From assembly GCF_030272705.1 (NCBI RefSeq), contig NZ_JARFYM010000020.1, forward strand, positions 1-64,000: a stretch of DNA of 64,000 bases, read 5' to 3'. This document shows, in pieces, positions 57,648 to 64,000 of this stretch. The notes under the pieces are model-generated. The model did not search any database, was not told where the DNA came from, and saw only the letters and a program-made list of their open reading frames with translations. The position numbers and the translations under genes are program-made. Within the stretch, counting starts at the first letter, position 1. Each line of letters starts with the position of its first letter. Source of the stretch: Rhizobium mayense. Its GTDB lineage: Bacteria; Pseudomonadota; Alphaproteobacteria; Rhizobiales; Rhizobiaceae.

Positions 57648-57803
57648 GGTGGGGTTCCCGTAAATGGCTGGTGAATGCCGATGGACATGCAGGAAATACT
57701 GTTGAATGCGCCAGATGTATCGGAATTCCGGCCGGTCGTAACGGGCCATCCCCGGCAAGATAGAATTAACCTAAAATTTTCGTAAAATCTTATGGAATGG
57801 AGA

Positions 57804-58382
57804 TTAACGCGGCCGATTCGGCGCTCTTGAAGCCCATTCGCGGCTCAGCACGGCATAGATATATTCATCACCCCAGACGCTGTTGAAGCGATCATTCTCG
57901 ACCAGGTGCGCCTCGCGACGCAGGCCCAGCCGTTCGACGACGCCGATGGAGCCAACATTCCTCGCATCCAGCCGCGCGAAAATCCGATGAAAGCCGAATC
58001 TATCGAAGCCGAAGGTGATGATGGCTTCAGCCGCTTCGGTCGCGTATCCCTTGCCGGCATAGGCCGGATTGAAGATATAGCCGACCTCGGCCTGCAGTGC
58101 GGCCTTGTTGGTAAGTTTCAGGCTGACCTGACCCAGCAGGGCATCATCCTCGCGCCGAACAACGGCACAGCGGAGAATATCGCCGTCTTCCGACAAACGC
58201 ATATTCAAACCGGCATCGAAACGCTCGCGCAACTCCTGTGCCGACGGTGGATCGCTGTAGAGGAAACGGTAGACGGCCGGCAGCGAGCGATAAGCGCTAT
58301 AGGCTTCGAAATCTTCAGGGACGAATCCTCTGAGGATGAGACGTTCGGTGGCTGCGAAGGGTTCGGCGTCGCTGGACGTCAT
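57804..58382 (-). CDS. GNAT-family acetyltransferase (RimJ/RimL-like)
   Basis: 192 residues. Starts with Glu-Arg-Leu-Ile-Leu-Arg and has Tyr-Ala-Gly-Lys-Gly-Tyr-Ala-Thr-Glu-Ala (CoA loop) and Asn-Val-Gly-Ser-Ile-Gly-Val-Val-Glu-Arg-Leu-Gly, the RimJ/RimL group pattern. Substrate unknown. It follows the fab operon on the same strand, 77 bases after fabI, with a hairpin between. Confidence 0.9.
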   Translation of the reverse strand: MTSSDAEPFAATERLILRGFVPEDFEAYSAYRSLPAVYRFLYSDPPSAQELRERFDAGLNMRLSEDGDILRCAVVRREDDALLGQVSLKLTNKAALQAEVGYIFNPAYAGKGYATEAAEAIITFGFDRFGFHRIFARLDARNVGSIGVVERLGLRREAHLVENDRFNSVWGDEYIYAVLSREWASRAPNRPR

Positions 58383-58413
58383 CGGGAATCCTCTGAAAGG
58401 ATATCCGGAAATT

Positions 58414-58441
58414 CTGTCCTCCCGGCCAAGGGCCGAGAGGA
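58414..58441 (-). terminator. Hairpin after fabI
   Basis: GTCCTC / GAGGAC with inner GGCC pairs between the fabI stop and the GNAT start. No clean T-run; possibly a weak terminator of the fabA-fabB-fabI operon. Confidence 0.45.
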
Positions 58442-58459
58442 CAATTCAGATCAGCGCGC

Positions 58460-59266
58460 TTACTCGGCGTCGGCTTTCGACAGCGTTTCCAATGTCGGCA
58501 TCGAGGTGATGTTGTAGCCGGCGTCGACAAAGTGGATTTCGCCGGTGACGCCTGCCGACAGATCCGACAGGAGATAAAGCGACGAAGAGCCCACCTGATC
58601 GATGGTGACCGACTTGCGCAGCGGCGCGTTGCGTTGGTTCCACGACAGGATGGCACGAGCATCGGAAATGCCGGCGCCGGCGAGCGTCCGGATCGGACCG
58701 GCGGAGACGGCGTTGACACGGATGCCGCGCGGACCGTAATCGGCGGCGAGATAGCGCACCGAGGCTTCCAGAGCCGCCTTGGCGACGCCCATGACATTGT
58801 AGTTCGGGATGACGCGTGTCGAGCCGTTATAGGTCAACGTCAGCATGCTGCCGCCTTCGACCATCAAATCGGCGGCGCGCTTCGCGATCTCGGTGAAGGA
58901 GAAGCAGGAAATCACCATGGTGCGGGTGAAATTATCGCGCGTGGTGTTGGCGTAGAGGCCCTTCAGCTCGTTCTTGTCGGAAAAGCCGATGGCGTGGACG
59001 ATGAAATCCAGTTTGCCCCAGCGCGCCCTGATCTCCTCGAAGACGGAATCGACCGAAGCGATATCTTCGACGTCGCAGGGCAGGAGAAAATCCGAGCCGA
59101 CTTCGGCTGCGAGCGGCTTGACGCGCTTGCCGAGCGCTTCGCCCTGAAATGTGAAAGCCAGTTCCGCGCCTTCGGCAGCAAGCGCCTTTGAAATACCCCA
59201 GGCAATCGAGTGATTGTTTGCGACGCCCATGATGAGGCCGCGCTTACCCTGCATGATTCCCGTCAT
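58460..59266 (-). CDS. fabI: Enoyl-[acyl-carrier-protein] reductase (NADH)
   Basis: 268 residues. SDR fold: Gly-Val-Ala-Asn-Asn-His-Ser-Ile-Ala-Trp-Gly-Ile at the cofactor site and the Tyr-x6-Lys pair in Tyr-Asn-Val-Met-Gly-Val-Ala-Lys. It reduces trans-2-enoyl-ACP in fatty acid elongation. ATG 59266 lies 4 bases after the fabB stop. Last gene of fabA-fabB-fabI; rhizobia often have a second fabI. Confidence 0.96.
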   Translation of the reverse strand: MTGIMQGKRGLIMGVANNHSIAWGISKALAAEGAELAFTFQGEALGKRVKPLAAEVGSDFLLPCDVEDIASVDSVFEEIRARWGKLDFIVHAIGFSDKNELKGLYANTTRDNFTRTMVISCFSFTEIAKRAADLMVEGGSMLTLTYNGSTRVIPNYNVMGVAKAALEASVRYLAADYGPRGIRVNAVSAGPIRTLAGAGISDARAILSWNQRNAPLRKSVTIDQVGSSSLYLLSDLSAGVTGEIHFVDAGYNITSMPTLETLSKADAE

Positions 59267-59270
59267 TGCC

Positions 59271-60494
59271 TTATCCGTTATAGCGCTGGAATACGAGCGT
59301 GGCGTTGGTGCCGCCGAAGCCGAAGGAATTGGAAAGAGCCGTGTCGATCTTGGCATTGTCGATGCGCTTGCGCACGATCGGCACACCTTCGAATTCCGGG
59401 TCGAGTTCGGTGATATGAGCGCTTTCGCCGATGAAGCGCTCTTGCATCATCAGGATCGAGTAGATCGATTCCTGCACGCCGGCTGCGCCGAGCGAATGGC
59501 CGGTCAGTGACTTGGTCGACTGGATCGGCGGGATCTTGTTGCCAAAGACTTCGCGAATCGCGCCGATTTCCTTGCTGTCGCCCACCGGCGTCGAGGTTCC
59601 GTGGGTGTTGATGTAGTCGATGTCGCCCTTCACGGTGGCGAGCGCCTGGCGCATGCAGCGCACTGCCCCCTCGCCCGACGGCGCGACCATGTCGTAGCCA
59701 TCGGAAGTGGCGCCGTAGCCGACGATTTCGGCATAGATCTTGGCACCGCGCGCCTTGGCGTGTTCCAGCTCTTCCAGTACCAGCACGCCGGCGCCGCCGG
59801 CGATGACGAAACCGTCGCGCTTGGCGTCATAGGCGCGCGAAGCGGTTTCCGGATGATTCTGGTTGAAGTCGGAAGACATGGCGCCCATGGCGTCGAAGAG
59901 GTTCGACATGGTCCAGTCGAGATCCTCGTGACCGCCGGCGAACATGACGTCCTGCTTGCCCCACTGGATCATCTCGGCGGCGTTGCCGATGCAGTGCGCC
60001 GAGGTCGAGCAGGCAGACGAGATGGAGTAGTTGACACCGTGGATCTTGAACCAGGTCGCGAGCGTTGCCGAGGCGGTCGACGACATCGACTTCGGCACGG
60101 CGAAGGGGCCGATGCGCTTCGGGCTGTTGTTCTTGCGGGTGATATCGGCGGCTTCGATCAGCGTTCGGGTCGACGGGCCGCCCGAGCCCATGATGATGCC
60201 GGTGCGTTCATTGGTGATGTCGCCGTCTTCCAAGCCGCTGTCGGCGATCGCCTGCTTCATGGCGACATGGTTCCAGGCGCCGCCTTGCGACAGGAAGCGC
60301 ATGGCGCGACGATCGACCAGGTCCGTCGTGTCGATCTTCGGCGCGCCCCAAACCTGGCATTTGAAGCCGTGTTCGGCGAAATCGGAGGAAAAAGAGATGC
60401 CGGACTTGGCTTCGCGCAGCGAGGCAGTCACTTCTTGAGCATCGTTTCCAATCGAAGAGACAATCCCCAGACCCGTAACAACTACCCGTCTCAT
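59271..60494 (-). CDS. fabB: 3-oxoacyl-ACP synthase I
   Basis: 407 residues. Catalytic Cys in Ser-Ser-Ala-Cys-Ser-Thr-Ser, His residues in Asn-Thr-His-Gly-Thr-Ser and Gly-His-Ser-Leu-Gly-Ala-Ala. Condensing enzyme needed for unsaturated fatty acid elongation with FabA. The frame is open upstream beyond ATG 60494 but that part overlaps fabA in another frame. Confidence 0.97.
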   Translation of the reverse strand: MRRVVVTGLGIVSSIGNDAQEVTASLREAKSGISFSSDFAEHGFKCQVWGAPKIDTTDLVDRRAMRFLSQGGAWNHVAMKQAIADSGLEDGDITNERTGIIMGSGGPSTRTLIEAADITRKNNSPKRIGPFAVPKSMSSTASATLATWFKIHGVNYSISSACSTSAHCIGNAAEMIQWGKQDVMFAGGHEDLDWTMSNLFDAMGAMSSDFNQNHPETASRAYDAKRDGFVIAGGAGVLVLEELEHAKARGAKIYAEIVGYGATSDGYDMVAPSGEGAVRCMRQALATVKGDIDYINTHGTSTPVGDSKEIGAIREVFGNKIPPIQSTKSLTGHSLGAAGVQESIYSILMMQERFIGESAHITELDPEFEGVPIVRKRIDNAKIDTALSNSFGFGGTNATLVFQRYNG

Positions 60495-60547
60495 GTCGAT
60501 GACCTTTTCTAAAACGTCTCTTTTTGTGAAGGCGGCAGCGCCGCGGT

Positions 60548-61063
60548 TCAGGCAGCCTTGTCCTTCGACAGGCCCACGCGCAGGTCTGTCGCCTGATAAA
60601 TGACCTCGCCGTCGGCCTTCAGCCAGCCGTCGGCAGTGCCGAGGACAAGGCGGCCGCGCATGACGCGTTTGAAATCGATGCCGTATTCGAGGAGCTTTGT
60701 GTCCGGACGAACCATGCCCTTGAACTTCACTTCGCCAGTCGAGAGCGCCATGCCACGACCCGGTTCGCCGAGCCAGCCGAGGAAGAAGCCGGTGAGCTGC
60801 CACATGCCGTCGAGACCGAGGCAACCCGGCATGATCGGATTGCCGGCGAAATGGCAGGGGAAGTACCAGTCGTCGGGACGCACGTCGTATTCGGCGCGAA
60901 TGTAGCCCTTGTCGTGGGCCCCACCGGTTTCGGAAATATCTGTAATGCGATGGACCATCAGCATCGGTGGCAGGGGAAGCTGCGCGTTGCCCGGGCCGAA
61001 CAGTTCGCCGCGGCCGCAGGCCAGGATTTCCTCATAGTTGAAGCTGGATTGTCTCGTCGTCAT
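60548..61063 (-). CDS. fabA: 3-hydroxydecanoyl-ACP dehydratase/isomerase
   Basis: 171 residues. Hot-dog fold with catalytic His in Pro-Cys-His-Phe-Ala-Gly-Asn-Pro and Asp in Gly-Leu-Asp-Gly-Met. It introduces the cis double bond in fatty acid synthesis. First gene of the fabA-fabB-fabI operon, divergent from irr across about 300 bases. Confidence 0.97.
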   Translation of the reverse strand: MTTRQSSFNYEEILACGRGELFGPGNAQLPLPPMLMVHRITDISETGGAHDKGYIRAEYDVRPDDWYFPCHFAGNPIMPGCLGLDGMWQLTGFFLGWLGEPGRGMALSTGEVKFKGMVRPDTKLLEYGIDFKRVMRGRLVLGTADGWLKADGEVIYQATDLRVGLSKDKAA

Positions 61064-61288
61064 AAAAATTCCATTTCCCCCACAAGGATGCCGATGAATG
61101 TGAAGCTTTAGTGCAAGATCGACAGAAAATGAAGCGCAAGCATGACGCCCAATTCCACCATCCGATCTTACACACTTCACTGTTATGTGGTGGTCGCATA
61201 CAGGAAGGCTAGGGCTGCTGCCAGAGGCAAATGCGCCAAGAACCCTATTTTTACGGCTTTCAGCTAGCTTCCCACTCCATTGAAACTA

Positions 61289-61317
61289 TTGAAAGCAATC
61301 CCCGCAAAAGTTATATG
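61289..61317 (+). promoter_or_regulatory. Promoter of irr
   Basis: TTGAAA, 17-base spacer, TATATG. The palindrome at 61319-61338 starts 2 bases later and so covers the expected start point. Confidence 0.6.
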
Positions 61318-61318
61318 G

Positions 61319-61338
61319 CTTAGTAAAGATTTACTAAG
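61319..61338. promoter_or_regulatory. Operator-like palindrome CTTAGTAAA-GA-TTTACTAAG upstream of irr
   Basis: Perfect 9-base arms around GA, placed over the predicted transcription start. Its spacing does not fit the published Irr box (TTTAGAA-N3-TTCTAAA) or the RirA iron-responsive operator (TGA-N9-TCA), so its protein is unknown. Confidence 0.6.
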
Positions 61339-61361
61339 ATCAGGAATCCGGAGTTCCGTGA

Positions 61362-61781
61362 ATGGCGGTTGAGCCTGAAATTGCGATCGAAACCAGGCTC
61401 CGCAGCGCGGGCCTGAGGCCGACCCGTCAGCGCGTCGCGCTCGGAGATCTCCTCTTCGCCAAGGGCGACCGTCACCTAACCGTCGAAGAACTGCATGAAG
61501 AGGCGGTCGCGGCCGGCGTGCCGGTTTCGCTCGCCACCGTCTACAACACATTGCATCAGTTCACTGAGGCCGGCCTGATCCGCGTGCTCGCCGTCGAAAG
61601 TACCAAGACCTATTTCGACACCAACGTTTCCGACCACCACCACTTCTTCGTCGAAGGCCACAATGAAGTGCTGGACATTCCGGTCAGCAATCTGACGATC
61701 GACAATCTGCCGGAGCCGCCGAAGGGCATGGAAATCGCCCATGTCGACGTCGTCATCCGGCTGCGCCGCAAGCAGCGGTAA
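61362..61781 (+). CDS. irr: Iron response regulator Irr (Fur family)
   Basis: 139 residues. Fur-type winged helix with Arg-Pro-Thr-Arg-Gln-Arg-Val-Ala-Leu and Ser-Leu-Ala-Thr-Val-Tyr-Asn-Thr-Leu. The Asp-His-His-His-Phe haem-binding histidine motif typical of Irr is near residue 92. The N-terminal Gly-Cys-Pro haem regulatory motif of Bradyrhizobium Irr is absent, as in Rhizobium and Agrobacterium. Irr represses haem and iron-use genes under low iron. Divergent from fabA, an arrangement conserved in Rhizobiaceae. Confidence 0.96.
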   Translation: MAVEPEIAIETRLRSAGLRPTRQRVALGDLLFAKGDRHLTVEELHEEAVAAGVPVSLATVYNTLHQFTEAGLIRVLAVESTKTYFDTNVSDHHHFFVEGHNEVLDIPVSNLTIDNLPEPPKGMEIAHVDVVIRLRRKQR

Positions 61782-61920
61782 GGCAGTAGGCAATAGGCAA
61801 TAGGCAATAGGCAATAGAATTGTCCTCCAGCCATTGCTATTGCCGAGTTCCTGCCGCCTTCCATTTTCTACTTCCTCCCATTACCTGCTATTGCCTACTG
61901 CCTAATTCCTACTGCCTCCA
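61782..61920. repeat. Tandem AGGCAAT repeats with inverted counterpart behind irr
   Basis: Four or five head-to-tail AGGCAAT units at 61786-61816 and an inverted set (CTATTGCCTACTGCCTAATTCC) at 61886-61920. They can pair to a long imperfect stem and lie between the convergent irr and TRIC-family genes, probably ending both transcripts. Copy number may vary between strains. Confidence 0.7.
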
Positions 61921-62556
61921 TCACATCACATCGTCGGGATGCCGGCCGGGCTTATGATGGTAGGTCGGGAAGGTCCAGCCGAACCAGAGCGCGCCGCCAC
62001 GCACCATGAAGGCTGCGGCAACCCCCAGTGCCGCGGATGCGTAGAGCGGCATCATGGTCTCGTTCGCAGCGGTAAAGACGCCGGCCCCGACCAGCGCCGC
62101 CGTCACATAGATTTCCGGCCGTAGCAGCACCGAGGGCTCATTTGCCAGGAGATCGCGCAGGATGCCGCCGAAAGTCGCCGTCAGCGCACCGGTGACGATG
62201 GCAACCGTCGGCGAGCCCGTCGCCGCCATGCCCTTGGCCGCGCCCATGACGCAATAGGCGGACAGACCGACCGCATCGAGCCAGATCAATAGCCGATAGC
62301 GCGATTCGAAGAGATGCGCAGTGAAGAAGACCAGCACGCCGACAACAGCGCAAATGATGATATAGGTGGGGTTCACCACCCAGAAGACCGGCACGCGGCC
62401 AAGGACGATATCCCTGAGCGTGCCGCCGCCGATACCGGTGACGGCCGCAAGAAACAGGAAGCCAATCAAATCGAGCTGCTTGCGCGAGGCCGACAGCGCG
62501 CCAGTCGCGGCGAAGAGAGCGACGCCGACATAATCGAGAAACGAAAGAAGCGACAT
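61921..62556 (-). CDS. TRIC-channel/UPF0126-family membrane protein
   Basis: 211 residues in two repeated halves of three helices: Gly-Ile-Gly-Gly-Gly-Thr-Leu-Arg-Asp in the first, Thr-Phe-Gly-Gly-Ile-Leu-Arg-Asp in the second. This is the bacterial TRIC/UPF0126 (YicG, YadS) family, whose members conduct cations or transport glycine. GGAG precedes ATG 62556. Physiological substrate unknown. Confidence 0.9.
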   Translation of the reverse strand: MSLLSFLDYVGVALFAATGALSASRKQLDLIGFLFLAAVTGIGGGTLRDIVLGRVPVFWVVNPTYIIICAVVGVLVFFTAHLFESRYRLLIWLDAVGLSAYCVMGAAKGMAATGSPTVAIVTGALTATFGGILRDLLANEPSVLLRPEIYVTAALVGAGVFTAANETMMPLYASAALGVAAAFMVRGGALWFGWTFPTYHHKPGRHPDDVM

Positions 62557-62701
62557 TCGAGGCTCCAGGAAAGTGCCGGCAGGATTTTCGGCGGAGTGAA
62601 TCACGGCGGCAAGGGCCGCGCAAGCAGGCAGGCGTAAAGATGCCGCAGCGGTCGCGGCAACGCCGGCGGCCGTCCCTGCGCTTTCAAGAGGAAATGCCCC
62701 T

Positions 62702-63178
62702 GTGAAGTCCCTGCTGATCGTGATCCTGAATTTCATCGCGCTCGTGATCATGCCCGTGGTGGCGCAAGCACAGCAATCGCTCGTGCAAGATCCCGTGGCC
62801 TTCGAGAAGGAACATTTCACCAAACGCTGCGGGGGTCAGGCGAGCTTCGGTGACGGTTTTGCCACCGAGCGGGACATCAACAACGACACCTTGACCGACA
62901 TCGTGGTCAACGAGGGTGAAATCACCTGCAAGGGGGAAAAGGGGCCCGACTGCACCGACGAGGGCTGCCCCTACAATTTCTACATCCATGTCGCCGAGGG
63001 CGGCTATATTCTCGTCGCCACCGCACAAATCTACAGCTACGATTTCATCCAGCGCTTCGGCAACATGGTTCTGGTCATGAAGATGCACCCGCACTACTGC
63101 GATCGCACCGATGGCGACCCCTGCGAGATCACCGTCCGCGTCCGTGGCGTGAAATTCGTCACCGTCTCGAAAAAGTAG
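62702..63178 (+). CDS. Secreted cysteine-rich hypothetical protein
   Basis: 158 residues from GTG 62702 (AGAGGAAA before it). A clear signal peptide (about 1-23, Ala-Gln-Ala site) precedes a domain with seven Cys, in pairs such as Lys-Gly-Pro-Asp-Cys-Thr-Asp-Glu-Gly-Cys and Tyr-Cys...Pro-Cys, likely disulfide-bonded in the periplasm. No family recognised. Lies between two minus-strand genes. Confidence 0.72.
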   Translation: MKSLLIVILNFIALVIMPVVAQAQQSLVQDPVAFEKEHFTKRCGGQASFGDGFATERDINNDTLTDIVVNEGEITCKGEKGPDCTDEGCPYNFYIHVAEGGYILVATAQIYSYDFIQRFGNMVLVMKMHPHYCDRTDGDPCEITVRVRGVKFVTVSKK

Positions 63179-63227
63179 GCGCTATGCGCACCCACGAGGG
63201 TCCGCAGTTACGGGCCGGCCAACGTGG

Positions 63228-64000
63228 TTACGGGCTGGGATAAAGCGCCGAGGTGCGGCCGACGGCGTAGTAGCCGACGAGGCCGATCCATTCACGGACG
63301 CCGGTTGCCAGCAATTGCGCGTTCAGCGACGGCTGGGTGAAATCGAGCCCAAGCGTTTCCTTGCCCGTGCTGCGATAGTCAACCGGCCAGGGGACGATAT
63401 CGATGCCTTGCTTGCGGAAGATGCCGACAGAGCGCGGCATGTGGAAGCCGGACGTGATCAGCAGGCAATCGGACAGACCATTCTTGGCCAGCAGTTCCTT
63501 CGTGTTGACGGCGTTTTCGAAGGTGGTGCGCGACGTCGTGTCCTCGATGAGCCGGTCCTTCGGCAGGCCGAGGGCAACAAAGAAGCGCTCGGAAATGACG
63601 GCATCGCCCTCGTACTTGCCGCTAATCGAGCCGTCGCCGCCGGAAACGACGACGCGCGCCTGTGGAAACTTCTGCGCCAGCCGCAACGTCTCGATAAGTC
63701 GGTCGCCGGCCGAATCGAGCTCATAACCGCCGCGCGCCGTCGTCACCTCGTTCTGCGTGGCACCGCCGAGAACAATAATGCATTTGAGATCTGCGGGATC
63801 ACCAGCCGGATGCGGAAAGCGCTCCTCCAGCCCCTGGACGATATAGGCGCCGGTGGTCGTGTAGAGCGCGACGAACAGGATCAGGACCGACAGAAACGTC
63901 GAGACGATGGCGATGAGGCGCCTGTGAAAAAGGCTGGCGATGAGCGCCAATAGGCCGAAGAAAAAAGCCAGTGACAGCGGCTGACCAAAAATCCAGACGA
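63228..64000 (-). CDS. YdcF-family (DUF218) membrane protein, 5' end cut by window
   Basis: The frame is open to the window edge; residues before the TTG at 63950 read as a membrane helix, so the true start lies outside. The visible part has a second membrane helix, then the DUF218 core Ile-Ile-Val-Leu-Gly-Gly-Ala and Val-Val-Val-Ser-Gly-Gly-Asp-Gly, then Thr-Ser-Gly-Phe-His-Met-Pro-Arg. Family members (YdcF, ElyC, SanA) act in envelope or lipid-carrier metabolism. Partial. Confidence 0.88.
   Translation of the reverse strand, partial: VWIFGQPLSLAFFFGLLALIASLFHRRLIAIVSTFLSVLILFVALYTTTGAYIVQGLEERFPHPAGDPADLKCIIVLGGATQNEVTTARGGYELDSAGDRLIETLRLAQKFPQARVVVSGGDGSISGKYEGDAVISERFFVALGLPKDRLIEDTTSRTTFENAVNTKELLAKNGLSDCLLITSGFHMPRSVGIFRKQGIDIVPWPVDYRSTGKETLGLDFTQPSLNAQLLATGVREWIGLVGYYAVGRTSALYPSP

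Larger units (their letters stand above)
61064..61361. other. Divergent fabA/irr promoter region
   Basis: 298 bases, A+T-richer than its surroundings. The right end holds an irr promoter (61289-61317) and a palindrome (61319-61338). I could not fix a fabA promoter with confidence; no gene or further repeat seen. Confidence 0.5.

Noticed and set aside
1..64000. CRISPR arrays, prophage, transposases, rRNA or tRNA genes
   Set aside because: I looked for regularly spaced repeats, integrase or transposase motifs, and rRNA/tRNA signatures and saw none. A covariance-model scan would settle small RNA genes.

Overview
The window is a stretch of alphaproteobacterial chromosome, almost certainly Rhizobium or a close relative in the Rhizobiaceae. 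It is GC-rich and mostly housekeeping. Signs of this lineage are Irr beside fabA-fabB-fabI, DUF982 and other small rhizobial proteins, RIME-like intergenic elements, CycM, a second (about 300-residue) PurC, and the order ffs, dnaX, ybaB and later recR. I found no rRNA, tRNA, CRISPR array, prophage or transposase.

Layout. 0-7.5 kb: a small protein, an OmpR/EnvZ-type two-component pair (minus strand), an rRNA pseudouridine synthase overlapping a phosphoribosyltransferase, an SLC13-type permease and purC. 7.5-12.5 kb: an orphan outer-membrane efflux lipoprotein behind a perfect palindrome, three stacked hairpins, an SH3b secreted protein with a repetitive tail, and a cluster of very small accessory genes including two DUF982 proteins. 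12.9-24 kb: a class A penicillin-binding protein, dnaK-dnaJ, recF, a MoeB/ThiF protein, a GNAT protein, a 2-hydroxyacid dehydrogenase, a second SH3b protein, a CadD-like transporter and an adenosine kinase. 25-33 kb: an AEC transporter, a patatin, cytochrome CycM, kdsB, pheA, a VOC protein, a WYL regulator, nudC and a HIT protein. 33-39 kb: SRP RNA, dnaX, ybaB, an Lrp regulator, a small hydrolase, a LysE exporter, a MOSC protein and recR.

39-44.9 kb is the most unusual part. A GH103 lytic transglycosylase gene is followed by an mttB-like methyltransferase and a divergent LysR regulator. Then come two further, decaying copies of the 3' end of that same transglycosylase gene. This looks like a small accessory insert between repeated gene ends. 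44.9-55.2 kb is the translation and RNA operon rimP-nusA-ylxR-infB-rbfA-truB-rpsO-pnp, with a terminator-like hairpin in its leader. 55-64 kb carries rsmC, an acyltransferase, a GNAT protein, the fabA-fabB-fabI operon with divergent irr, a TRIC/UPF0126 membrane protein, a cysteine-rich secreted protein, and a YdcF-family gene cut by the window end.

Functionally the window combines stress and protein folding (dnaKJ), replication and repair (recF, dnaX, ybaB, recR), the core gene-expression operon, unsaturated fatty acid synthesis and envelope biogenesis (PBP, kdsB, lytic transglycosylase, SH3b proteins). Many starts were moved from the longest open frame to an internal codon with a visible Shine-Dalgarno sequence or family-typical N-terminus. 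All calls come from reading the sequence; no database search was run.
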